From: Bimuria novae-zelandiae CBS 107.79
Taxonomy: Eukaryota > Ascomycota > Dothideomycetes > Pleosporales > Didymosphaeriaceae
DNA length: 64,000 nt
Reading direction: 5' to 3'
NCBI GenBank assembly: GCA_010015655.1
Contig: ML976666.1
Location: 807,877-871,876 of the forward strand
Shown here: positions 1 through 9,844 of the stretch, in pieces
How the letters are laid out: each line of letters starts with the position of its first letter
Position numbering within the stretch: the stretch's first letter is position 1
Translations under genes and position numbers: made by a program
Notes under the pieces: generated by a model
The model's database searches: none
What the model was told of the DNA's origin: nothing
The model's input: the letters and a program-made list of their open reading frames with translations, nothing else

Positions 1-388
1 CTGCCTTTGAGGCTGCCTTCCTACTCCATCGCATGGCTTCAAGCTCTCTGTCCAGAGTCGTGAGGGATACCTTGACGTCGTACTCATCGTACAAGAAGTC
101 CTGCATCTCATCCATGTAGGATGTTGGCTTGCCACGCAGCATCTCGAGCAGCGCGTCTCTATGGCATTGCTTGAGCAGAGGTGGCCTGCCACGACGTACG
201 TATCTTGGCCCGATTGGCTCACCAAAGGCCTTTAGGTTAAGCCTGTATTTGCGTACTGTTTTTGGGTCGACGCCGAGCTCTCTGTGGATAGCTTCATTGT
301 TTTTCCCATCGTTGACGCGATCCACGATGGCCTGGATAAGCGATGGCTGCAGGCGGTACCCGGTAGGTCTCCCTGGATCCTGCGGCAT
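1..388 (-). CDS. Tc1/mariner transposase, N-terminal part (continues beyond window)
   Basis: An open frame of 129 codons starts at the ATG at 388-386 (MPQDPGRPTG...) and runs off the left edge without a stop. The first 120 residues fit the paired helix-turn-helix DNA-binding region of fungal Tc1-like transposases: a helix rich in Ile/Val with the segment ELGVDPKTVRKY, then a basic GRPP-containing linker (RRGRPPLL), then a second predicted HTH. The DDE catalytic domain would lie outside the window. A RIP-mutated copy of the same region is at 26525-26905, and there several Trp, Gln and Arg codons have become stops; here all are intact. Whether the whole gene is functional cannot be judged from this end. 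The ATG was chosen because it is the first in frame inside the terminal repeat and matches the copy's ATG at 26905. Confidence 0.8.
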   Translation of the reverse strand, partial: MPQDPGRPTGYRLQPSLIQAIVDRVNDGKNNEAIHRELGVDPKTVRKYRLNLKAFGEPIGPRYVRRGRPPLLKQCHRDALLEMLRGKPTSYMDEMQDFLYDEYDVKVSLTTLDRELEAMRWSRKAASKA

Positions 389-530
389 TGTTTACCTGGG
401 GTGAATGTTCTGTGTAATCATTTTATCGCTCACAAAACAGGTGTACGAAAGTGTTGGTGAGGAATCGATTACTAAGTGCTGACAGAAAAATCAGCCAAAG
501 TGGGGCGGGACGGTATTTCGGAAACGACAA
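1..530 (-). mobile_element. Tc1/mariner DNA transposon, 5' part, cut by window edge
   Basis: The 25-base terminal repeat core at 498-522 is identical to the core at 27015-27039 and is the reverse complement of the one at 18226-18250. The element ends at 530 and is followed by TA (531-532), the usual Tc1/mariner target duplication. The transposase start lies inside this end and reads leftward off the window. It is inserted into the reverse-transcriptase part of a LINE, which resumes at 533. The sequence has much less RIP damage than its relative at 25898-27047, so it is either a younger insertion or one that escaped RIP. Confidence 0.85.
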
Positions 531-532
531 TA

Positions 533-1808
533 ATATATAGTCTATTACTAGCGCTACCGTCGCGTTAAAGAGCTGTCTTACCGTGGGCGGGGAGATCATG
601 TGCAGCCGTTTCAATGCCATGGCTGCTCGAAGTCCTCTTATTGCTGCTCTAGCCATGTGTTATTTATAGCGGAGCTCTGCATCCATGATGACCCCTAGGA
701 TCTTGGCCTCGGTGGTCGGTGTTACTGTTTGGCCCTTAATAGATATTGGGGCCGTGCTTGTCAGGGCTCTGTTCCAGGTGAAGTGGATTAACATGGTCTT
801 TTCTCCTTCGAATGTAGCCCCGCTCCGACTCTCCCATTTCTTGGCCTCTTTAATAATAGTTCGGAGACTGGCGTAATTTGCCTCCGCTGATGGCCCTACT
901 ATCCATGCGCTGTAGTTATCTATAAACGCTATTACGCCCCTATTAGCGTTAATCTTTCGCTGTACTAGGTCTGCATTAAAGAAGAGGAACAGGATTAGTA
1001 AGAGCGGTGATTCCTGCAAGAGGCCCGCCTGCAATAGCTATTGCGCTTCTAATGTGTAGCCGTTTACTAAGATTGTGGCCGTCCGTTCTGAGCAGAAGGC
1101 GTTAATCCACTGTACTAGTGTAGGTGGGACTCCCCTGGCATCTAGTCTTTGCACTAGCCTCTCTTTACATACGCTATTAAATGCACCCTTAACATTAAAG
1201 CTAATTAGGCTTACTACCTTTCTCGATCTCCATGCGTTGTATATGTGTTCTTGGAACAATACTAGCGCTTGTTCTGTAGAGCGTCTCTTTTTACCCCCGA
1301 AATGGTTCGTCAGGAGCAGTCCGTGTTGTTCGGCTAGATATAATATTCTTTCTGCTACTACTGATTCTAGTAATTTTCCTAGTGTTGAGAGTAGGGAGAT
1401 TGGCCTCTATGCTTTCGCTGTTGTGTAGTCTCCTTTACCTGGTTTCTTGAGGGGTATGATTTTCGCGTTCCTCCACTGGCTGGGAAGTTTACCCTCGTCA
1501 AGCGAGGTTTGGAAGAGAGTAAGCACCCTCTCTTTTACTACTGGCCATAGTTGCTTCCACACTATTGCTGGGAGTCCATCGTCGCCTGGTGCTTTCCACG
1601 GTTTAGTTGCTAGGACACATCGCTCTATCTCCTCCAGCGATAGTCGGGGTGTGAAGGTGATTCTTCCTCTTCTATGGCTTTTGTTTTCCTCTTCGATTTC
1701 CGCGGGCAGTGGGGGGAAGAAGGCGGACAAAAGCTCCTTTACCTGTTCTGGCTTGCTCTCCGTTGTCGTGCGGTCGCTTCTGACCAGTTGGGGCACTTTG
1801 TCGAACAT
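533..1808 (-). pseudogene. LINE ORF2 reverse transcriptase remnant
   Basis: Successive minus-strand open segments at 1407-1808, 1038-1259, 660-1034 and 533-656 read as one reverse-transcriptase domain broken by RIP-type stops. Visible RT blocks are the APGDDGLPA motif and the WRNAKIIPLKKPGKGDY segment (1407-1808), a D-containing helix with FNVKGAFNSV (1038-1259), then the active-site region, which reads FIDNYSAW instead of the usual FxDDxS. The second catalytic Asp is therefore Asn, a change explained by a single G-to-A. The protein would have made cDNA of the element; this copy cannot. Its 3' continuation is cut by the mariner insertion at 530/533. Confidence 0.8.
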
Positions 1809-3825
1809 GGTGCTAGGGTCTGGGTTTAGGTACTTTGCCGCTTTCTAGATATTCACGTTATTAGCCAGGAAGTCGTTCCAGTGTGCCTTCCTCTATCGCC
1901 GTGCTGTATCGTGGAAGTCCTTTGCTACTTGTTTGGCATGTCGTTCTATATTAGGTGTAACCCCGCCGACTCGCCTTTGTGCTTTTGCTTTGTTTCTCTA
2001 GTATGTGTATGTCCTGCGAAGCTGTGTTAGGTCCTTCGTCTACTATCTTTTGGCGTACGGTGACGGCTTGGCTTTTGGGGTCAGCTTGTGGATCGCTTCC
2101 AGAACCACGCCTAATAATCTATCGGTCTACTATTGTGTGTCCCCTCCTACTAGTATTGGCTAGAGCGCTATTATAATTCTGTCTCGGATTTCCTTCTATA
2201 GCGCGTTTTTAAATAGAAGTCTCCTCTCCGCGCTCCGGCTAGGGGTATCAACGTTAAAATGTGTTTTAATTACTCTATAGTCTAAGCCGTATTCCGTGGC
2301 GTGCGGTTTGCATATAATAGTGGTAGTGGCTAGTTCCTCTAATGCTAGCATTAGGTCGATCGTGCTCTCCTCTCTACTATTACTCTACGTTTTCGTACCC
2401 TGGGGGAGTAGACTGCACAGGTCATATTCTTCTATTAGATTAATAATTAGATTGGCTTCTCCTTGTCTTGTTAATACGTCGTTACTACCCTAGAGCTAGT
2501 CGTGTTAGTTAAAGTCTCTTACTAAGATAATATCTATTCTTGTGCGTATCCGGTTGCGGGTCTCTTAGATTATAAGTCTAATATTCTCTGCCGCTTCCCT
2601 TAGTGCTTGTGGTTTGACACCCTTAACGTATACTAATACTATTAACACCGCTTAGTCGTGTAGTCGTAGTACGGCTGCTATCAGGTCCGCCAAGGATATC
2701 AGGATTTGTTTGGATTTGATGTCTTTTCGGACCCACATCATGCTCCGTATAGGCCATCTACCGTCCGCTTTAGTTGTGGGTGTGTATTTTATCCAGTGGG
2801 GGTGTGCAGTTAGGGTAGTAACTAGCGATCCTTCGTTATTCTTCTATCCGTGCGGCTCTAATATAACAATTACGCTAAAGTCTCTAAGCTGTTCATTATT
2901 CATTACGCTGTATTACACTACGCTTTATTTTCTAACGTTTAGTTAGTAGATTTGGAGCGTTCTATTCATGGCGGGCCGGGTAGAGTACTCGACAGTTTCT
3001 AAAGAAGGATTCGTGTGGTCCGCCGTATAGTACGCATTTAGGGATCGTTGCCTAACACTCGCGATGGTAGTGTCCCTCTCCCGCACACTTAGCACAGATT
3101 TAGGGCTTAGCACAGGCGAAGGCTTTATGTCCGATCTATTAGCACTTGTAGCATTATATTAGTCCATTTTGGGGCTTAAATAGTCTTGTATATGCTGATT
3201 CTCCCGCTATGTAGAAGTACTACTCTCAGAGTAATCGGGCCGCGTCGCTTCCTCTAGTGACATGTATTACCATTGACCCGTACGCTTTTCCATTGTCCTT
3301 GCGACTAAGCCAGTCTATCTTAGCTATCTAAACCCTGTTCTCGTCGCCTAGTATTTGCATCGCTTCTAGTCGGAGGTTACCCTTCCCGTCGAGAATCGCT
3401 GTTCTGTTAGCATTATCCACCTTCACCTGATATAGCTGGTTACGTAGTATCCGGGCCCCCCTTACTGCTATTTTCTGGGCTGCTTCCTTTACTTTTTAAA
3501 GTTCGATTTCGTCTCTACACTTAATTCTAATCTAGTTAGTATTCTTAAGGTCCCTTGTCACTACTGCGCATCGCCATGTCTCTATTCCCTCTGTCTCCTA
3601 GATTTCCTTCTCGATTGCCTGTCTAACCGCGCCCAGTTAAGCTTTTAGCTTATCCTCCTCTTCGGCTCTCGATATGTCTATCGTGCAGTATGTGGTGTCC
3701 GTTATTACCAATAGTGTTATGGCTCCGGAGATGGTTCGTAGGTTGCTTAGCTGGCTGCTTGGTGGTGTGCGTGCTATATCGGCATACAACGACGATTTGC
3801 TAGGGACCGTTTGCGCCTTAGATAG

Positions 3826-4158
3826 CTATGTCTCTAACTTATCTGCTAGTGCCTTTGTTTCCGCCCTAAGTGCTTCTACCTGCGCTTTTGTTTCCATCCT
3901 GATCGCGTCCATCTCTTCGGTGAACTTCTTTGTCAGGGCCTTGATCTGGTTGGCCTGTTCCTTCATTATCCTCTCTTGTGTTTGTCGCGCCTTTTCCCGT
4001 TCTAGGTCGGTTCTCTCTATCCACGCTGTTACTAGCTCCGTGAGCTGCGTGACTTCATCCCACTCCTGCTGTTTCCCCTTATTTATCTCCTTCATGTGCT
4101 GAGCCAAATTCCCCATCTCCCGCATGATCTTATCTAGTCCCAGGGTCCCATTGTTCAT
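3826..4158 (-). pseudogene. LINE ORF1 (Gag-like) N-terminal fragment, coiled coil
   Basis: 110 codons from the ATG at 4158 are rich in Glu, Lys, Gln and Ala, with heptad-like spacing through most of their length (for example TKKFTEEMDAIRMETKAQVE), which predicts a coiled coil. This matches the multimerising N-terminus of ORF1/Gag proteins of Tad1-type LINEs. The frame stops at 3826, but the homologous region continues to about 3000 as a stop-ridden remnant with scattered Cys/His codons of a zinc-knuckle type. I infer Gag function from position and coiled coil; the short segment alone would not identify it. Confidence 0.6.
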
Positions 4159-4443
4159 CCGCTGTGCCGGAGGCTGGGGGGGTTCCAGCGTACGCGTGTT
4201 TAATTGGCTCGCAGTCCTTCGTTATGCTATTATTTTAAGGGCCTGCTACCTCTCGGCGATCTTCGGCGCTGGTCTTATGGCTCGACCAGACTTTCGTAGA
4301 GCTGTTGGCGGGCTTCTTGGGCTGTTGGTAGGGGGTGAGCCCGACATCTCGGGAGGCTCGACTGCGGTGCCGCCCCGTCGGGGGTGCCTCCGAAAGGTTT
4401 TAAGGGGGTTTAAACGAGTGTGTAGAAAACTTTCAAAGACTCA

Positions 4444-5025
4444 ATTTTCTGCGGTCTTAAGAGTCGGCCGTATATACTCGGCAACGACTTTGCCGACGAA
4501 GCAGCCAAGGAAGCCACCGGCCAAACCTCGGGCCAGGAATCACCGCCCGAGCCAGACTCGCTCCAGATCCTGACAGCAACCATAAAACCTGCCATCCGAC
4601 AGAGGATGAAAAAGGAATGGGAGGTGTCGTGGCAAGAGGCCAAGCACGGCAGACTGCTGCACAGGTTGGGCGTAAGGCCAGGCAAAGGAATTCTTAAGAT
4701 GCACATCGGAACTCCCAGAGCGGTCAGCTCGGTCATTACGCAAATGCGCACCGGCAAGATCGGCCTGCGCGCATATCTCCACTCCATCAACAAAGCGGAT
4801 ACCGACGAATGCCAATGCGGACTCGGAAAACAGACCGTGCAACATGTAATCCTGGAATGCCGGAACTGGATAGAGGAGCGACAAGAGATGTGGGCAGGCA
4901 AGCAACCATGTGCAGACGTCAAGAAAGTTCTCGGTAAACCGTCAATAGCAGTACAAGCAGCCAAGATGATGTTGAGGACAGGACTGCTCGGACAATTCCA
5001 GGCAGTTGCATCCACAGTACGATAA
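4444..5025 (+). pseudogene. LINE RNase H / C-terminal zinc region fragment (plus strand)
   Basis: A plus-strand fragment of another Tad1-type LINE. The reading frame ending at 5025 contains the RNase H end motif [14 protein letters not shown] (about 4471-4512). It is followed by the typical C-terminal region, with the Cys-rich CQCG...HVILEC element (about 4810-4860) that many fungal LINE polyproteins carry after RNase H. No RIP stops are seen over about 180 codons, unlike the LINE to its left, so it is a separate and probably younger 5'-truncated insertion. Sequence to about 5110 is probably its 3' UTR. Confidence 0.7.
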
Positions 5026-5109
5026 CATGCAATAACGTGGACGAGTGTTTATTGTTAAACAGAAGGCGAGGAGGGCCAGGAAAGGCCTGACAAGTTCAGA
5101 GACACAGAA

Positions 5110-5284
5110 CGTTTATTAAGACTACTGCTGTAGGTATAGATTAAACTCAGCTAATGCAAGTAGAGGGAAGCAACTCTACGAAGGAGCGGCTTGGTCTTCA
5201 CGGCAGAGGGCGGAGGGACACCTGTATTTATAGTATTAGTCGTACGCTGCATAGCCGCCACTAGGGCGGCTGGGACAGCCTATG

Positions 5285-5318
<34 letters not shown>

Positions 5319-5769
5319 GCCTGTCCGGGGCGACAAATGTGACTGTGTCACGGGACCACGTGAGACTCACGCACGGAGATTGTGCACGAACCTATCCCGG
5401 AACGGATTTACGTGTAGTCCGTGATCACTAAAGGATCACGGACGTGAAAACCTTTTTCCTCTTCTTTGTGCTACGTTTTGTATCTTGTAAGCAGGTGGGT
5501 GGTATGTGTGAAGGTAGTATATTGTGTGTGTAATTGTCCGAGTTGCTCTGTGTGTTGTTCTGTGTTGTGTTGTGTGTACATGGAGTGATCAGAGGCTCGT
5601 ATATAGAGATAGAGCTGACTCATGAGACTAGTGTCGTCATGTGACATATCTCTGGGCTGCTTACACGTTTCCGTGGTGTTCTCGGCCAACACCCTGTGCG
5701 CTTGCATGTAGGCTCATGCTAGGAGTAAGAATTTTTGGTCCGACACGTCTGTAGGCTCGCGAGATTCAG
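5110..5769. other. Intergenic, LINE tail and simple repeats, no gene seen
   Basis: The left part is likely the LINE 3' untranslated tail. A CAAT tetranucleotide array lies at 5288-5318. The stretch 5470-5720 is rich in TGTG/GTGT and has no convincing frame or splice pattern. Confidence 0.5.
5288..5318 (+). repeat. (CAAT)n microsatellite
   Basis: Nearly eight tandem copies of CAAT are read directly. It lies just downstream of the LINE fragment, where short tandem repeats often mark LINE 3' ends, although here it is about 260 bases past the stop codon. Confidence 0.9.
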
Positions 5770-6330
5770 GGGCGGGAGAGTTTTCTGGCGTCATCGTTTT
5801 GCGGTGTATGCGAGTAGTTGCAAAAATGTAAGTTGAGAGCGGAAGTCGGAAGTCGGTTTGAATATAACTAAAGTACACAGACTGTAAGAGATAATTGATG
5901 TAGAGGCCCTCTCTCCCACAAGGGAAGCCTCATATTTATACTACCTCAAACTATGAATCATATCCTTCGGGCTTTGTATGATTCCTCAATGGCATTGTTA
6001 ATGACTCTTCGTGGCGGCGTAGCGCGGAAGGAACAATGCAATGTTATCGACAACTTTGACACACTCCTTTGATAATCTGGTCGAGAGTTTCAAGCTTGCT
6101 TTTCTGTTATTGTCTTCAACGACGAGAATTTATCATGCGACACATAGCAACCAAGAAAAGCGACGATGATCACCGAGGGTTTCAAGTTATATTCAAGGGT
6201 TCCTTTTCGGAGAAGCAGTCAGTTTAACTCTAAGTGCTGCAGATTGACTCACTCATGGAGGGATAGAGAGAGTCACCCATGCTATGGGAAATCTTGCATC
6301 CGCATGACTGACCAAGTAATTCCCCGTCTT
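5770..6330. repeat. Diverged direct duplication, copy 1
   Basis: This stretch aligns, with many substitutions and small gaps, to 7425-7875 in the same orientation. Shared landmarks in the same order are GGCGTCATCGTTTTGCGGTG / GGCGGTATCGTTTTCGCGGTG, AGTCGGAAGTCGG / AGTCGCAAGTCGG, TATGAATCAT...GGGCTTTGTATGATTC in both, AGAAGCAGTCAGTTT in both, and GCATGACTGACCA / GCATGATTGACCA. No open frame is shared. Confidence 0.7.
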
Positions 6331-6559
6331 TATACCTAACAATACCACTTCCGGTGATGCAACTCCTGTGGCTCATACCCAAACCAAATCTTTTCCTAGT
6401 ATAACAATTTTATATACTTTGTACATCTGTGAGCAACAGTCAGAGTCCCAGCGTGCAAATCCCGAAGCATCGCGACTTCCTGATACAACCAGCCATAATT
6501 TAGAGTGCACAATTAGTTTCAGTAGTATGAATTACAGACTCTCTCACCCATAACATGCC
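6331..6559. other. Spacer between duplication and gene remnant
   Basis: No supported gene, repeat or RNA is seen in this stretch. Confidence 0.5.
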
Positions 6560-7418
6560 TGACAATATATCATCTCCACGCCACACACAACTTCCAATTT
6601 CCACCCAACTCGCTCATGCATAAGGCGAACCCCCCTCTCACGTCTCCATTGGTTCCGGATCTAAACTCTCGCTCTCGGGGGATGCACTCGCCGACCTCAG
6701 GAGCGAACGCAAACTTTCGTCCAATTCGCCATCCCACCGATTGTTGCTCTGCAGAAACCAATTCCAGTCCACCAATACAGGTTCCGCCTTCTCAAATATG
6801 GCTTTACCCTCATCCCAGACTATCATGCTCCTCTCTTCCCGAGTTTCTATCGGGAGCGTCGGTTGGGCTGCTGCCTCCGGGGCGGGATTTGCGGGCGGGT
6901 TATCGTCCAGCATGGTGCAGTACTCTTCCCATGGATGGAAGGCTAGAGGCTCGCTTTAGCATTTTATACATGCAGGCATCGCAAGGAAGGATACGAATCA
7001 TTGAAGTCCATGTGAATATCGGTAAAGTAATCAAAGACGACATATTGGTTATGTTCCCTCTATCCCTCTAGGTTGTCCATGAACTGTCCGAATGCATCGT
7101 CGCTCAGATACTTTTACCTCTTCTATATCCAATGCGTCCTGCACCCAGACTTTTCTTTCGACGAGGTCGAGGAAGAGGTAGGCCCGAGCGAAGTTCCTGT
7201 AGGGTTGAGATTCGCCTGGCTTGGACACCACGGGGTCTTCTGCGCGGCCATTGGCGAAGACTGCGAACTTTCCGAGATCCTAGGGTGTCTGTGAGCCATC
7301 CACGTAGATTTTCTTGTTTTTCTTTGAACCTAATCTGGATGGCGATGGGGGTCCTCTGTGCCTGCATGCGGGACCATGCTACATGGAGAAAATTCTTCTC
7401 TTCTTGCCCGCTAGGCAT
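6560..7418 (-). pseudogene. Unrecognised coding remnant between the duplicated segments
   Basis: Three minus-strand pieces look protein-coding but do not join in one frame: 7418 to about 7290 (MPSGQEEKNF...), about 7270-7049 (frame containing GKFAVFANGRAEDPVV and the hydrophobic stretch ARAYLFLDLVERKVWVQDAL), and 6913-6638 (an acidic, Trp-containing segment ending EPMET). A TAG lies immediately upstream of GKFAVF, in a position where Gln (CAG) would fit. I found no splice pair that restores a frame. I do not recognise the family. It could also be a real gene with introns I failed to place. The segment upstream of its apparent start is copy 2 of the duplication, so that repeat may be its promoter region. 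Confidence 0.3.
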
Positions 7419-7424
7419 GTCATT

Positions 7425-7875
7425 CGCCTGGATAGGGAAAGGCTTTGGCGGTATCGTTTTCGCGGTGTATACGAGAGTGTTTGGGAGAGTCTATAGTTCT
7501 GAAGTGAAAGTCGCAAGTCGGAGTGCAGATATTCAAGGAGATGATTAATGAAGAAGATGGAGGCCTCCCTAAGAGAGGATATTTATGTTTCCCCAAAATA
7601 TGAATCATCGTTTTCAGGGCTTTGTATGATTCTCGCGGCATCGATACTGAGTCTGAGCCGTGTAGCACGGGAGCAACGAGGTATACTCACCGACGGCATT
7701 GACGTAGGTCTTCGCGGTTCTAGTCGACAACTTCCAGTCATCCAACGGTTCGTTTCAGAGAAGCAGTCAGTTTGGGAGAGGTGGCCGTGACTGAGTCGCC
7801 CATGGTGGGAGAGAGACAAAGTCACTCGCGCCCGTATAAATCTCCTGTGCGCATGATTGACCATTTGTTACTTCA
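7425..7875. repeat. Diverged direct duplication, copy 2
   Basis: Partner of 5770-6330 (shared landmarks are listed there). It lies directly upstream of the apparent start of the minus-strand remnant at 7418. Copy 1 may therefore be the promoter of a tandem gene copy whose coding part is gone; that is inference. Confidence 0.7.
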
Positions 7876-8258
7876 CCAACTGTGTCGGACAGGAAGATCG
7901 GAGGGTTGTTGTTCTGTGGTGTTTGTGTGGTTCTGTCAAAGAGGTTCGATAAAGTAGAAGAAGTATGTTAGGAGTGGATAGAACGGACGCAGACTTGGGC
8001 ACGGGATTTCAGTTTGACAGAAAGAATTTAGTTTCTTGGTTAAAACGTACTGCGCGTGGGGTATATAACATTGAAGAGAACAATGGAAAGAGATATTAGA
8101 ACGTCGTTGGAGTTGTCCCTAGAGATAGGTTCCAGAGCGATCACTATTTGAAAGCCCTTCATTGACTTGGCCATGGTGATACCGCAGGATGGATTACTAC
8201 GGCATCAGGGTATCGAGATACGGTCCGCTAGCATTCTCGAACCCGCATGATTATTTTC
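7876..8258. other. Intergenic, no gene seen
   Basis: No supported open frame, repeat or RNA. It probably holds the 3' untranslated region of the Fta1-like gene at its right end. Confidence 0.5.
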
Positions 8259-9443
8259 TCACGCATCTGCCATCTCTTCATCACCGACCTCGCTTCCTCC
8301 ATTCTCTTTGTCTCGCCCTTTTGATCGCTTTGTGGTACGCGCTCCAGCGTTGGCGTTGCTCACTGCTCGTTTCCGGCGATCCACCCTTGCGCTCGCCGCG
8401 GATAAGGGCGTGGACGATCGTCTCTCCACAGCAAAATCCTCGGGCAGGAACTTGCCGGTACCGGTAGCTTCCTTGACCAGGGAAGCGTAGAAGTCACGCA
8501 CTGCCAGCTCGCCTGCGCTCCCTTCAGGCACATCGCTGTCCGCAATGGACGCGTCGGAAATGTCAGGTGCCATGAGCTTCAGTCGGTCGGTGCCGAGGAC
8601 AAAGCTGGCGCAGAATATCCGGGATATTTGGACCTTGGGATGATGTAAATCCAAAGCCAGATGCTTCCTCAGGTAGGAAGCGAGGGCAGCTGTGAAGGGT
8701 GTATCTTTTGCATGTTTCAGCGCTTTCCCTCGGCTCAAAAACCCAGGGACGTCGCGGCCGGCTATAGTCACGTCCACATGGCGAAGAAGCGTAGTGGCAT
8801 TGGGAAACGACAGCTGGACCTGCAGCTGCCTGATGACATCCTGGACCGAGTGAGTGGAGGTATCCGCAGAGAGGTGTCGAAAGTATGTCTCGAGACTGGA
8901 GGTGACGAAGGCGGAAGAGAGCCTCAGCGGGGCGACGTGGGCGTCGAAGCTGGTGCGCAGGTAGTTGAGGAAGATGTCCCGGATCGCGGAGGGCATCTTG
9001 ACCAACAGCAGGGGCAGCGCGGTGAAGCCATCGGGAGCTGTGGTGACTCCGGGGTCCCGCAGCAACAGTGCGTTGTACGACTGCTTCTCGTACTCCAGGC
9101 TGACTTGGACGCCCCGCGCCTGCTCTTGCGAGACGACGGTAGTGAGCTGTGAAGCGTCCGGATCTACGAGCTGGCGATGGCGGTCGATCCACGCGTCCTC
9201 GTCGCCAATCAGGTCCCAGGCGCACTCCTCGAGCGGCCCCAGGTTCGGCAGCGCGTCCTCTGTCCCCGCGAAGTCGACCTCGACCCCGCGCACCTTGTCG
9301 CCCTTGAGCTGCTCGCCCAGCCGTTTCGCGTGCGTCTTCAGGCTCAGTTCGCTTAGCAGCGGCGTGGCGACGTGGTGGAGCGACGAAACGCGGTAGAGCA
9401 GGTAGCTCTTGCCGTACAGTGGGTAGGGGGGGATGTCGGCCAT
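8259..9443 (-). CDS. CENP-L/Fta1-like inner kinetochore (Sim4 complex) subunit
   Basis: Single-exon gene of 394 aa. The N-terminus (MADIPPYPLYGKSYLLYRVS) followed by a Leu-rich helix with THAKRLGEQLKGDKVRGV resembles the Sim4-complex Fta1 / CENP-L family. That family sits at the constitutive centromere network and links centromeric nucleosomes to the outer kinetochore. The middle contains the alternating hydrophobic pattern expected for the CENP-L fold (LPLLLVKMPSAIRDIFLNYL). The C-terminal 60 residues are basic and disordered, with a likely nuclear signal (DRRKRAV and TTKRSKGRDK) and an acidic end. The start is the ATG at 9443; the upstream extension to 9464 begins with GTG. It is divergent from hsp88 with about 400 bp between the starts. 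Family assignment is from recognised sequence pattern, not a search. Confidence 0.7.
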   Translation of the reverse strand: MADIPPYPLYGKSYLLYRVSSLHHVATPLLSELSLKTHAKRLGEQLKGDKVRGVEVDFAGTEDALPNLGPLEECAWDLIGDEDAWIDRHRQLVDPDASQLTTVVSQEQARGVQVSLEYEKQSYNALLLRDPGVTTAPDGFTALPLLLVKMPSAIRDIFLNYLRTSFDAHVAPLRLSSAFVTSSLETYFRHLSADTSTHSVQDVIRQLQVQLSFPNATTLLRHVDVTIAGRDVPGFLSRGKALKHAKDTPFTAALASYLRKHLALDLHHPKVQISRIFCASFVLGTDRLKLMAPDISDASIADSDVPEGSAGELAVRDFYASLVKEATGTGKFLPEDFAVERRSSTPLSAASARVDRRKRAVSNANAGARTTKRSKGRDKENGGSEVGDEEMADA

Positions 9444-9844
9444 GGATTGATAATTCACCTGCACGCGTGGCGATGGACTCTCAAGCGCGTCGCAGCAGCG
9501 GGGCAGGCAACAGGCGCATGGAGCGCGGGGCGGCCTGGTGCGGCGGGCAGGGCTGAGCGGTGCTGGCGGCGGTTTGTTTGTTTGCTAGGCGGCGCCGGTG
9601 TTGCGCTTTCAACCTGGTCCGTGCCACACCCCACTAGAGAAACAGTTTGTTGGCGTAGAATTTCAACGAATACTCGAGAAGGTTTCCAGCAACTCAGCCC
9701 AGCGGACCCAGTTGCGCGCTCAAAATTCCATACGAGCCTGCCTTCCTCCTCCACGACACAAAACAACAAACACAATACCCCGAACCGCACGCGTTACGAC
9801 CTGTATACCCGTCGAGTTACCCCGCCACATCGAACACCGCAAAC
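9444..9844. promoter_or_regulatory. Shared divergent promoter of the Fta1-like and hsp88 genes
   Basis: 401 bases separate the two divergent ATGs. The half nearest hsp88 is pyrimidine-rich (9738-9790, CCTCCTCCACG and CAACAAACACAATACC), typical of fungal promoters just upstream of the start. GAA/TTC units occur at about 9659-9690 but with imperfect spacing for a heat-shock element. Confidence 0.45.

Larger units (their letters stand above)
533..4440 (-). mobile_element. Degraded non-LTR retrotransposon (LINE, Tad1-like), 3' part interrupted by mariner
   Basis: On the minus strand, right to left, there is a GC-rich leader (about 4160-4440), a coiled-coil ORF1 starting at 4158, cysteine-knuckle-like remnants near 3000-3250, an apurinic-endonuclease-like stretch with many stops (about 1900-2950), and a reverse-transcriptase domain (533-1808). 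The order ORF1 - endonuclease - RT is that of Tad1-type fungal LINEs. The middle is dense in TAG/TAA created by C-to-T and G-to-A changes, which indicates RIP. The mariner element at 1-530 interrupts the RT, so the LINE's own 3' end is left of the window or lost. Confidence 0.8.

Noticed and set aside
5288..5318. Short tandem array as possible CRISPR
   Set aside because: Simple tetranucleotide repeat without spacers, in a fungal genome.
9657..9692. Heat-shock element upstream of hsp88
   Set aside because: GAA and TTC units are present but not in the required alternating 5-bp spacing; not called as a site.
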